DNA from: Paludibaculum fermentans
GTDB lineage: Bacteria; Acidobacteriota; Terriglobia; Bryobacterales; Bryobacteraceae
Reading direction: 5' to 3'
Assembly: GCF_015277775.1 (NCBI RefSeq)
Contig: NZ_CP063849.1
Span: 8,943,501-9,007,500, forward strand
Length of the DNA: 64,000 bases
Every line of letters begins with the position of its first letter. The first letter of the stretch is position 1. The position numbers and the translations under genes were made by a program. Positions 1 through 9,600 of the stretch are shown here, piece after piece. The notes under the pieces are model-generated. The model saw nothing but the letters and a program-made list of their open reading frames with translations. It was not told the DNA's origin and did no database searches.

Positions 1-2347
<2,347 letters not shown>

Positions 2348-2487
2348 AGTTAAGTCAAAGGATTGCCCGCGTCATGGCCGGGCGCCCCACGCACTCCGGC
2401 CGATCATCAGTATTCTCCCATGACAGGCTGGAGGGATGCCCGTCGCAGGGCGGGCCGGGAAGTTCCTCAATGCTTGACTAATTGGTG

Positions 2488-3360
2488 CTAATTTGCGTCC
2501 GAAGCCGTGACCCGGAATTTCAATGTGAGCGGCTTGCCCGGCTCCAACGTATACCCGGTGACCGTCTCGGTCCGCCCCGGGAACGATGCCCCCACGAACC
2601 CGTAGGGACGCAGGCACCACTGATAGGGCGTACCGGTGTTCTTTGGATCCGGGGTGATCCGCAACCCCGCCCGCTTGCCTTCATACAGCGCCGAGAGTTC
2701 GGCCCAGGCGTGCGGAACCAGATCCTCGTCACTCGTCACGGCGCCGGTGTCGGCCAGGACGGCGGTTTGCTCCCGCGGGGCGAAGCGGGCGCTGAGGCCG
2801 CCGTAGCTCTTGCCCTTCTCCGCAGACCCTCTCAAGGTCACCGCCTCCCCTGTCGCCTCCAGCTTCAATTCGACCTCGAACTCGCGCTTGGCGCCCTTGG
2901 ACGGATAAGCCGTCAGCTTCACCGTCTCCCTGACGATCTTGTGGTCACCGGCATACCAACCGTTCTCTACAGACAAGGTGGCGGTCTTCTTCGCCGCCGG
3001 CGGCGTGACCCACTTTTCGAAGCGGTTCTGCAGATTGGGGAACATCCAGCCGTCCAGCTTCTGGCCGCCCGTTTCCACCATCGGCCACGCCCAGAAGACG
3101 CCCCGGTGATGGTAGTGGTCCTTCGGGAAATCGTCCAGCATCGACACGCCGGCCGGAGTCAGCACGGGAAAGATGTAGCAGCAGCGGCGGCGGTTCTCCG
3201 GCGCGCCCTCCTTCAGTTGCGGACCGTAGTTGTACACCAGCGCGGTCTTGCCGTTCTCCAGCAGTTCCACCCGCCCATCCTTGTGGTCCTTCCACTCCAG
3301 CGGGCCCGCCGCCATCAGCGGTAGCGCGGCGCATAGCGCCAACAGGGCGGTCCTAGTCAT
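2488..3360 (-). CDS. DUF6807 (PmoA-like) family secreted protein
   Basis: A 290-residue protein with an N-terminal signal peptide (TALLALCAALPLMAAG). The signature DHYHHRGVFWAW and a later PYGFVGASFPGR match the DUF6807 family, sometimes annotated PmoA, which is abundant near sugar-degradation genes in Acidobacteria and Planctomycetes. The biochemical role is not established, and the name PmoA should not be read as methane monooxygenase. Its start overlaps the end of the enolase-superfamily gene by 8 bases on the same strand, so the two are probably co-transcribed and translationally coupled. The shared job is likely catabolism of a sugar acid or glycan, which is an inference. Confidence 0.78.
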   Translation of the reverse strand: MTRTALLALCAALPLMAAGPLEWKDHKDGRVELLENGKTALVYNYGPQLKEGAPENRRRCCYIFPVLTPAGVSMLDDFPKDHYHHRGVFWAWPMVETGGQKLDGWMFPNLQNRFEKWVTPPAAKKTATLSVENGWYAGDHKIVRETVKLTAYPSKGAKREFEVELKLEATGEAVTLRGSAEKGKSYGGLSARFAPREQTAVLADTGAVTSDEDLVPHAWAELSALYEGKRAGLRITPDPKNTGTPYQWCLRPYGFVGASFPGRTETVTGYTLEPGKPLTLKFRVTASDAN

Positions 3361-4534
3361 GAGCAGCCTTCCTCACTTTTTCCTCATCCACCTCGACACC
3401 CAGGCCCGGCCCCGTTGGCGTCCGCAAGGCTCCGCCTTTGAGCTGGAACGGCGATTTCAGGAACGATCCGGCGAGATACTGAAGCCCGTTCAGCGCCGCA
3501 GGGTACTTCAGGCCATAGGCGGCATAGAGCGCCAGGGCTGCGGCCAGGGCGACATCGGGGTCGGTCAGCCCGCTGCCCAGGAACATCAGCTTGTTCTGTT
3601 CGAGGTACTCCACCTGGCGCCGGGCATCGAATAGCCCTGCCGTGCGCGCCGGTTTCATGGCGACACCGTCCAGCAGGCCCAGCTTGTGGAACTCTTCGAG
3701 ATCCGTCACCGACACGACGCCTTCATCCAGGATGATCGGCAGCGCACCCTGGCGCTTCGCAGCCGCAAACCCGCTCAACCGGTTGGCGGCCACCGGCTGC
3801 TCCAGCACGTTCACCCCTGCATCCTTCAGTTTCGGAATGACGGTAAGCGCGGTGTCGGTATCGTAGCCGCCATTGGCATCTGCCCAAAGGAAGCAGTGTG
3901 GCGCAAACCGCCGCACCGCGCGGGCGAGTTCCACGTCGAATTTCGGATCCGGAGCCACCTTGATATTGAAGTGCTGGTAGCCGCGCTGCCGGCCCTCGGC
4001 CAGGACGGTTTCGGCCTCGGCGATCGACTTGGTGTTGACGGTCCAGCTCAGCACCACCTTGGGCAGCGGCTTCCGCCCCCAAAGTTCGGGCAGGCTCTTG
4101 CCCGCCAGCTTGCCCGCGATGTCATGTAGGGCGAGGTCGATGCCCGCCTTGGCGATGGGCATGCCGGTGGAGAACGACGGCGCAATGGCTTTGTTCATCA
4201 CGGCGTGCGCCCCCGCCAGGTCAGTGGGGTTCTTTCCGATCAGGGCTGGTGCCAGGTATCCGCGCAGCGCCGTGGTCACCGATTCCAGCGTCTCGTAGCT
4301 CCAGGTGGGCAGGGGTACGCTCTGCCCCCAGCCGAACGTGCCGTCCTCGCAGGTGACCTTGACGAATGCCGTCTGCCGCTCGGGCTTGGTGAAGAACTTG
4401 AAGTACCCATTGACCGGGTACCGTACCGGGAAAACTTCGATCGACCGGATGCCGGGCGCCGATGCTGCAGCGAGGCTGGCCAGGGGCAGGGAACCAGCGA
4501 AGACGCGTCTGGTCATCATGGGCATTTCTATCAT
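3353..4534 (-). CDS. Mandelate racemase/muconate lactonising enzyme family protein (enolase superfamily), exported
   Basis: A 393-residue enolase-superfamily enzyme with a twin-arginine-like leader (MTRRVFAGSLPLASLAAASA), so it probably acts outside the cytoplasm. Metal ligands can be placed at D219 (ADANGGYD), E245 (LEQPV) and D270 (LDEGV). K294 (MKPARTAG) matches the second-half catalytic lysine. The usual KxK pair on strand two reads N190-I-K192, so the first lysine is replaced by asparagine. Such enzymes abstract the alpha-proton of a carboxylate and epimerise, dehydrate or cycloisomerise it; the substrate cannot be read from sequence. A shorter start at 4519 or 4516 would also keep the leader. 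It overlaps the DUF6807 gene downstream and lies 55 bases from the divergent phosphodiesterase. Confidence 0.8.
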   Translation of the reverse strand: MIEMPMMTRRVFAGSLPLASLAAASAPGIRSIEVFPVRYPVNGYFKFFTKPERQTAFVKVTCEDGTFGWGQSVPLPTWSYETLESVTTALRGYLAPALIGKNPTDLAGAHAVMNKAIAPSFSTGMPIAKAGIDLALHDIAGKLAGKSLPELWGRKPLPKVVLSWTVNTKSIAEAETVLAEGRQRGYQHFNIKVAPDPKFDVELARAVRRFAPHCFLWADANGGYDTDTALTVIPKLKDAGVNVLEQPVAANRLSGFAAAKRQGALPIILDEGVVSVTDLEEFHKLGLLDGVAMKPARTAGLFDARRQVEYLEQNKLMFLGSGLTDPDVALAAALALYAAYGLKYPAALNGLQYLAGSFLKSPFQLKGGALRTPTGPGLGVEVDEEKVRKAAHD

Positions 4535-4589
4535 ATCCAGGACTAGTAGATCTTTTTTGGATTCCCGAGAAGGGCGGGATAATGGGGCG

Positions 4590-5777
4590 ATGCCTCGCTT
4601 CGCGCTCTGTACGCTGCTGCTGTTTGGGAGTCTGCTGAAGGCTGCACCGCCGGTGCTGGTGATCGCCTTGGATGGGTTCCGCTGGGACTACGCCGAGCGG
4701 GAGAAGGCTCCGAATCTACTGGAGTTGAAGAGGCAGGGCGCGGCCGTCGAAAGCCTCATCCCCGCTTTCCCGTCCACCACCTTTCCGAACTTCTATGCCA
4801 TGGCGACGGGCCTCTATCCGGAGCACCACAACGTGGTCGGGATGATGTTCCGCGACCGGGCTCAGCAGAAGAACTTCCAGTATTGGCGGAACTCCAGTGA
4901 GGGCGCCTGGTACGGCGGCACGCCCATCTGGCTGCTGGCCGAGCAGCAGGGCGTTAAGACAGCCACCTTCTTCTGGCCTGGCACGGACGCTGGGATCCAG
5001 GGCCGGAATCCAAGCTACTTCATGAAGTATGACGGGCGGATCCCGAACGAAGCCCGCGTGAAGCAGGTGCTGGAATGGCTGCGGCTGCCGGAGGCCCAGC
5101 GGCCCGGCTTGGTCATGGCCTACTTCTCCGATGTGGACGGCAAGGGCCACGCCACCGGACCGGACTCTCCGGAGACGAAGGCCGCCATCGGGGCACTCGA
5201 CAAACTCACCGGCGACCTGGTGCGGGCTGCTCGGGCCATCCATCCCGGCATAAACATCGTGGTGCTATCGGACCACGGCATGACCGCCGTGCTGGACCAC
5301 TTAAACCTGACCAGCCGGGCCGATTTCAAAGGCTGCATCGCGGCCAATGAGGCCCCGATGACCATGCTCTATTGCGACGATCCGGAGCGGGTCCGCGCTG
5401 AGCTGGTGAAGAACGCGCCGGAGGTGGACGTCTATCGACGGTCAGAGGTCCCGGCCCATCTGCACTACCGTGACAATCCGCGGATCGGCGATCTTGTGAT
5501 CATTCCCAGGACGCCCATCATTATCGAGATCGTGCCGCCAGGGGACACGGACTCCAAAGTGATTCCGCAGTTGAAGGGCATGCACGGCTACGATCCCGAG
5601 AAGAATCGCGACATGCGCGGCATCCTCATCGGGTTAGGCCCGGCGTTCCAGGTTGGCAAGACGGCTCCGGCCGCCCGGACAGTGGATGTCTTCCCGCTGT
5701 TGTGCGAGTTGCTGGGGCTGAAGCCGCCCTCCCCTTTGGATGGCGACCTCAGCCGGGTGCAGCCTCTGTTCCGTTAG
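4590..5777 (+). CDS. ENPP-type nucleotide pyrophosphatase/phosphodiesterase (alkaline phosphatase superfamily)
   Basis: A 395-residue exported enzyme. The open frame runs further upstream, but the ATG at 4590 gives a clean signal peptide (MPRFALCTLLLFGSLLKAA) and is preferred. Metal-site and nucleophile motifs are in the usual order: D28 (VIALDGFRWDY), T64 in the nucleophile motif PSTTFPN, D183 and H187 (DVDGKGHATGP), D228-H229 (VVLSDHGM), and a late histidine in MHGYDPEK. Family members hydrolyse nucleotide pyrophosphates or phosphodiesters with two zinc ions, usually in the periplasm. It is divergent from the enolase-superfamily gene and convergent with the deoxyhypusine-synthase-like gene (15-base gap). 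Confidence 0.88.
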   Translation: MPRFALCTLLLFGSLLKAAPPVLVIALDGFRWDYAEREKAPNLLELKRQGAAVESLIPAFPSTTFPNFYAMATGLYPEHHNVVGMMFRDRAQQKNFQYWRNSSEGAWYGGTPIWLLAEQQGVKTATFFWPGTDAGIQGRNPSYFMKYDGRIPNEARVKQVLEWLRLPEAQRPGLVMAYFSDVDGKGHATGPDSPETKAAIGALDKLTGDLVRAARAIHPGINIVVLSDHGMTAVLDHLNLTSRADFKGCIAANEAPMTMLYCDDPERVRAELVKNAPEVDVYRRSEVPAHLHYRDNPRIGDLVIIPRTPIIIEIVPPGDTDSKVIPQLKGMHGYDPEKNRDMRGILIGLGPAFQVGKTAPAARTVDVFPLLCELLGLKPPSPLDGDLSRVQPLFR

Positions 5778-5792
5778 GCGGCGCGCCCGCCC

Positions 5793-7043
5793 CTACGCCA
5801 GCGGGTAGTCCAGCGTCTCAGCCAGCCACTCACGGTTCTCTTTGACGGCACTCACCAGCTTCTTCAGTAGTTCAGAGCGCTTCTCGAACAGCCGGTAGCC
5901 GTCGCGCGGCCGCAGGTACCCTTTCGCCTTGGGATGCTTCTCGAACAGCGTCTCCTCTCCGAGTTCATCCCTCAACCGCTCGTAGCGTGCCCGGTTGTCC
6001 AGCAGCGCCTTGACCAGGAACGGCAGCAGCATGGAGTAGTCGGCCTGCATGCTCTCGGTCGTCTGCTGGTAGACGTTGCGGTCGACCTTGCCCCACGTCA
6101 CCGCTTCGGCCGGGAAGCAGGACGACAGCGACCCGTCCGTCACCGGCGAGCTGACAATCTGGACGTCGAAGTGATACCCGCGGACATCGGGCAGGCCCAG
6201 CACCTGGCCCAAGGCCGGTTCGGGTTGGAGATTGAAGTTCTTGGGGACCCCGCCGCCCAGTACGAAAGTCGCCAGCGCCTTCGTGTCGCTCTCAAACAGG
6301 CCCCAGTAGTGGTAGGCGCAGCTCTCGAACACTTCAGCGTGGATATCCAGCTCGAAATCGTAGTTGTCGAGCAGGCCCGCCTGCTTCATGGCCCACAGCT
6401 TCATTGAGTTGAGGAAGACACTGCCGTCGCCGGGGGCGCCCACGAAAAACGGGATCGCCATCTTGTGGCAGACGGCCAGCATGCCCGGTTCGACGCCATT
6501 CCGCTGTTCCAGGCTGGCAAAGCGCCGGCCCAGCAGGTAGCGCAGCTCCGTGCCGGTCATCTTCTTCTGGAACTCGGGCTCGCGCAGCAGGGCGGTCAGA
6601 TAGCGGTCCTGGTCCAGCAGCACGTCCTCGTCGAAGGCCATGTCGGTGACGCGGATCGTATGCTCGTCGCGCAGGGCGCCGTCGTCTCCAAAGATTGGCA
6701 CCTCATGCACGGGATCGCGGCGGCCGTCCAGGCTGCGGTGGCCGTCGTGATAACACATCGCGTCCGTGCCGCTCAGATAGGCAATCCAGCCGGTCTCGAG
6801 CAGCGGGATCAGCCAGGTCTGGTGCTGGCCGGAGACGGTGATGGGGCCCGCAATCGCCATGGTGAGCGGGCAGCCCATGCCGATGGCGGTATCCAGGATG
6901 GAGTAAATTCGGCGGAAGTAGGCGCCGCCGAAGGCGGGCAGGCAATGCTGGATCAACTCATGCAGGCTCTGGACTTCGTCCACGCGCTTGGTGCGCACGA
7001 CACGCCGGTTCTGCTGACAGGGGGACTCGGTGGAATGGGACAT
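5793..7043 (-). CDS. Deoxyhypusine synthase-like protein
   Basis: A 416-residue cytoplasmic protein of the deoxyhypusine synthase fold. The segment AEAVTWGKV places K319 at the position of the active-site lysine that carries the aminobutyl group in eukaryotic and archaeal enzymes. Glycine-rich NAD-site segments such as AIAGPITVSG and FVLGGGVPKNF are present. Bacteria lack the canonical eIF5A substrate, and some bacterial homologues instead make polyamines such as homospermidine, so the acceptor here is open. No polyamine genes are next to it. The start at 7043 precedes SLHELIQHCLPAFGG; a start slightly downstream is possible. Confidence 0.82.
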   Translation of the reverse strand: MSHSTESPCQQNRRVVRTKRVDEVQSLHELIQHCLPAFGGAYFRRIYSILDTAIGMGCPLTMAIAGPITVSGQHQTWLIPLLETGWIAYLSGTDAMCYHDGHRSLDGRRDPVHEVPIFGDDGALRDEHTIRVTDMAFDEDVLLDQDRYLTALLREPEFQKKMTGTELRYLLGRRFASLEQRNGVEPGMLAVCHKMAIPFFVGAPGDGSVFLNSMKLWAMKQAGLLDNYDFELDIHAEVFESCAYHYWGLFESDTKALATFVLGGGVPKNFNLQPEPALGQVLGLPDVRGYHFDVQIVSSPVTDGSLSSCFPAEAVTWGKVDRNVYQQTTESMQADYSMLLPFLVKALLDNRARYERLRDELGEETLFEKHPKAKGYLRPRDGYRLFEKRSELLKKLVSAVKENREWLAETLDYPLA

Positions 7044-7170
7044 TTCGATGGGTACAATTTGACGCTAACACGCCGGGCAGGCCCCGGCGCAATGCGAAAC
7101 TGGTGCTCTTTCCGGGGATTGGAGTGAAGGGGGCGGCCCTGTCGGAAGCCGCCCCCGCCATGGACTGTGA

Positions 7171-7491
7171 TCAGTCCGGGCTCGATACTTTCATGAGGAT
7201 CAGGCCCGCCACGATCAGCAGGGCCGCCGCGGCGCGCAGCGCGCTCAACTGTTCGCCCAGCAGGACGATGCCGGCCACGAATGCGCCGGCTGTGCCGATT
7301 CCGGCCCAAACCGCGTAAGCCGTGCTCAGCGGCAGGGTCTTCATGGAAACCGCCAGCAGCCCGAAGCTGGCCAGCATGGTGACGAAGGTGGCGATGGTGG
7401 GAGTGAGTCTGGTGAAGCCCTGGGACTGCTTCATGAATGAGGCCCAGGCGATCTCGAGCAGACCAGCGAGGAAGAGTGTAATCCAGGCCAT
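7171..7491 (-). CDS. gdx: SMR-family guanidinium exporter (Gdx/SugE type)
   Basis: A 106-residue, four-helix inner-membrane protein. The open frame continues upstream to 7542, but that extension lies over two RNA hairpins. The ATG at 7491 has a strong AGGAGG Shine-Dalgarno site 6 bases away and gives the standard start MAWITLFLAGLLEIAWA. The essential glutamate is E14 (GLLEIAW). TAYAVWAGIGTAGAF and LLGEQLSALR fit the Gdx/SugE subgroup, which swaps guanidinium for protons, rather than the EmrE-like multidrug subgroup. A probable guanidine-II riboswitch in its leader agrees with guanidinium as the substrate. Confidence 0.9.
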   Translation of the reverse strand: MAWITLFLAGLLEIAWASFMKQSQGFTRLTPTIATFVTMLASFGLLAVSMKTLPLSTAYAVWAGIGTAGAFVAGIVLLGEQLSALRAAAALLIVAGLILMKVSSPD

Positions 7492-7497
7492 GGCGGC

Positions 7498-7559
7498 CCT
7501 CCTTTTCAAGGGCCGGGCCGTCCCGGACATGATCTCCCCCACTCGTGGGGGCGGAGGAC
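7498..7559 (-). promoter_or_regulatory. Probable guanidine-II (mini-ykkC) riboswitch in the gdx leader
   Basis: On the minus strand the leader holds two hairpins. P1 (7551-7536) is a five-pair C/G stem closing on an ACGA loop, with one bulged U on the 3' side. P2 (7526-7513) is a perfect five-pair stem, CCGGG-ACGG-CCCGG. ACGR loops in two adjacent hairpins are the defining feature of guanidine-II riboswitches. The spacer is 9 bases. The Shine-Dalgarno site follows P2 directly, and a UCCUCC just 5' of P1 (about 7558-7553) could pair with it. Guanidine would be expected to switch on translation of the exporter. The identification is by eye; P1 is slightly irregular. Confidence 0.8.
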
Positions 7560-7630
7560 GTTGCCTCGCTACTCCTATCTTGACCGCTCCCCCGGCTGCC
7601 CGGCAAGTCCCGGGCTGGAACGGCGCGCCA

Positions 7631-7663
7631 AAAACAAAACCCGGCCCCCTTGCGGGGGCCGGG
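7631..7663 (-). terminator. Rho-independent terminator after the OmpA-family gene
   Basis: A perfect 10-base-pair GC stem (7640-7649 with 7654-7663) and a 4-base loop, followed on the minus strand by TTTTGTTTT (7639-7631). It sits 31 bases after the stop of the OmpA-family gene and separates that transcript from the gdx leader. The plus-strand side also has T residues (TTGTTGTTTT), so it may act weakly in both directions. Confidence 0.85.
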
Positions 7664-7693
7664 CTTGTTGTTTTGAGGGAGAGACGGACCAGC

Positions 7694-9568
7694 TTATTTC
7701 GGGCAGCCGAGCCGCTTCAATTCCTTCGGAGTCACCGTCTTGGCGCCCTTGAAGGAGCTGGGCAGCTTGGTTCCCTTGGGCACCAGCCAGACTTCCACTC
7801 GGCGATTCTGATCGGCGGTGGAGGCCATCGAACCCGGACGCTCTTTCGAGGCCGAGCGGGCGGAAGTGCCGCACAGGGCGGGCTGCATATCGGCGACCTG
7901 CTCGGTGCCGACCCAATCGACCTTCACCCGGCTGGGATCCACATTGGCGCAGGTGCCGGTGCCGCCGGTGAGGACGGCGAGGGCGTTCAGCGCGCGCTGC
8001 TGATCGAGCTTGGAAGGTACCTTGGTCTTGGAGGCTTCGTCGTTGTCGATGTGGCCGACGAGGACGATTTCGTAGTCCGGATCTGCCGCCTTCGGAGCGA
8101 GCTCTTCCAGCAGGACGCGCTTGCCGCAGTTGTTCACGCGGCTGCCGCCCTTGGAGAAGATCACGTCGGAGAAGCGGATGGACTGAGGCGTGTAGTCCAC
8201 CTTCAGCGTGCCCGTCGAAGTGGCGGACATGCCGCGATCGTCGGTCACCTTGCCGGTGATGGTGACGGTCTTGGACTGGAACTTGCCACCCTGGTCGAAA
8301 CGGACCGACTTCGAGTCAAACGAGGTGGTCGCCGACGTCGGATTCGCGACGGTGCCTTCCGTGACGGTCCACTGGAAGCTCACGGTCGAGCAGGCGGAGC
8401 CTGTGGCGGTAGCGGCCAGTGCGGCGGACTGCCCATACTCGATGGCGGCCGGATTGACCGAGATGCTGCTGATGGTCGGAGCCGTGTACTCCTGAACGTT
8501 CAACGAAAGAGTGTTGGCCTTGGAGGTTCTGGCGGCGAGACCCTCGGAATTCGGGGCATCGGCCTGGAGTTCCACCATGTAGCTGCCCGGCTTGTCCGGG
8601 GTGAAGGTCAGCTCGGCGCTGTTGCTGCCGGCGGGCTGCCCGTTGACGGTCCACTTGTAGGTGATGGCGCGACCCGCGGGATCGCTCACATTCGAGCGGA
8701 CCGTGATGGCTCGGCCCTGGCACAAGGTGCCGGAACCGGCGGAGAGCGTACCTGCATTCAGAGCTGCCAGGGGCTGCGGCGGGGCCGGCGGGGCCGGCGG
8801 CGGGGGCGGCGCAGACTTCTTGCCAATGTAATACGTGATGCCGGCGGTGGTCTGCACGCCATTCAGCATGCTGCCACGAGGAATGTAGACGCCGGTGGGG
8901 GAGGAGTCGGGCAGCTTGAAGGTCGGGTTCTTGGTGTACAAACCACGAACGTCAAACCGCAGACCAATCCGGTCTGTCAGGTGGAACTTCAGTCCGCCGC
9001 CATAGTTCATGGCCGGCTGAATGTTGTTGCCGGTGTTCTGTGCGCCGAAGGCCTGGTTCGATACGAAGTTGCCCTGCGCCTTGCCGGTATCGGTGGGCGT
9101 GATGTTCAGGGCGGAGAGTCCGACTGTCAGGAACGGACGGAACCTGGAGCCGCGGGGCGTCCAATAAACAACAGGGTTCAAAGAGTACTGATAGATGCGG
9201 TTACCGAAGCCATAATTGGGCAAGCCCGGCTGATTCGGCTTCAAAAACGTGAAGTTGTTCGTGCTGTATGTGAAAGCCTGCTCCAGGCCCACATACCGCC
9301 AAAAGTTCTCGGTTACTCTGGCGCCAGCTGCGCCTCCGTTGACCAGCTTTGTTCCAAGGCCCTTGTCGACCTGCTGGAAAAAGCTGCCTCCAAGGAACCC
9401 ATTGAGTTCCACAAAATCAGGGCGCTCATCGCCCTCAGCGGCCGCTTTCTTCTTGTCCGCCGTGGCCTGCTGGGCGCCGGCCGACGTACAAAGTGCCATC
9501 GCCAAACCGGCCGCGACCAGAGCCCGCGACCATGATCGATTGCTGGGACTGAGTGTCGTAAGTTTCAT
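7694..9568 (-). CDS. OmpA-family outer-membrane protein with PKD-like middle domains
   Basis: A 624-residue exported protein. Residues 1-33 form a signal peptide ending near TSAGAQQ. Residues 50-250 look like a small beta-barrel (repeated aromatic-ended strands, GLRFDVRGLYTK, AGITYYIGK). Residues 253-268 are a proline-rich linker. Residues 280-470 hold one or two immunoglobulin/PKD-like domains (TYKWTVNG, SYMVELQAD, SFQWTVTEG). The C-terminal part (IRFSDVIFSKGG, IVLVGHIDN, QNRRVEVWL) is an OmpA-like peptidoglycan-binding domain with an insertion. It probably anchors the outer membrane to the wall. A terminator follows at 7663-7631. Confidence 0.86.
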   Translation of the reverse strand: MKLTTLSPSNRSWSRALVAAGLAMALCTSAGAQQATADKKKAAAEGDERPDFVELNGFLGGSFFQQVDKGLGTKLVNGGAAGARVTENFWRYVGLEQAFTYSTNNFTFLKPNQPGLPNYGFGNRIYQYSLNPVVYWTPRGSRFRPFLTVGLSALNITPTDTGKAQGNFVSNQAFGAQNTGNNIQPAMNYGGGLKFHLTDRIGLRFDVRGLYTKNPTFKLPDSSPTGVYIPRGSMLNGVQTTAGITYYIGKKSAPPPPPAPPAPPQPLAALNAGTLSAGSGTLCQGRAITVRSNVSDPAGRAITYKWTVNGQPAGSNSAELTFTPDKPGSYMVELQADAPNSEGLAARTSKANTLSLNVQEYTAPTISSISVNPAAIEYGQSAALAATATGSACSTVSFQWTVTEGTVANPTSATTSFDSKSVRFDQGGKFQSKTVTITGKVTDDRGMSATSTGTLKVDYTPQSIRFSDVIFSKGGSRVNNCGKRVLLEELAPKAADPDYEIVLVGHIDNDEASKTKVPSKLDQQRALNALAVLTGGTGTCANVDPSRVKVDWVGTEQVADMQPALCGTSARSASKERPGSMASTADQNRRVEVWLVPKGTKLPSSFKGAKTVTPKELKRLGCPK

Positions 9569-9600
9569 ATTCAGGGCTTCACCTGCCTTTAATTATTATG

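Noticed and set aside
4305-4589. N-terminal extension of the phosphodiesterase
   Set aside because: It lies opposite the enolase-superfamily gene and would bury the signal peptide.
7322-9535. A 737-codon plus-strand frame opposite the OmpA-family gene
   Set aside because: It is the antisense of a gene with clear signal peptide, linker and OmpA domain; its product is repetitive glycine/arginine-rich without domain.
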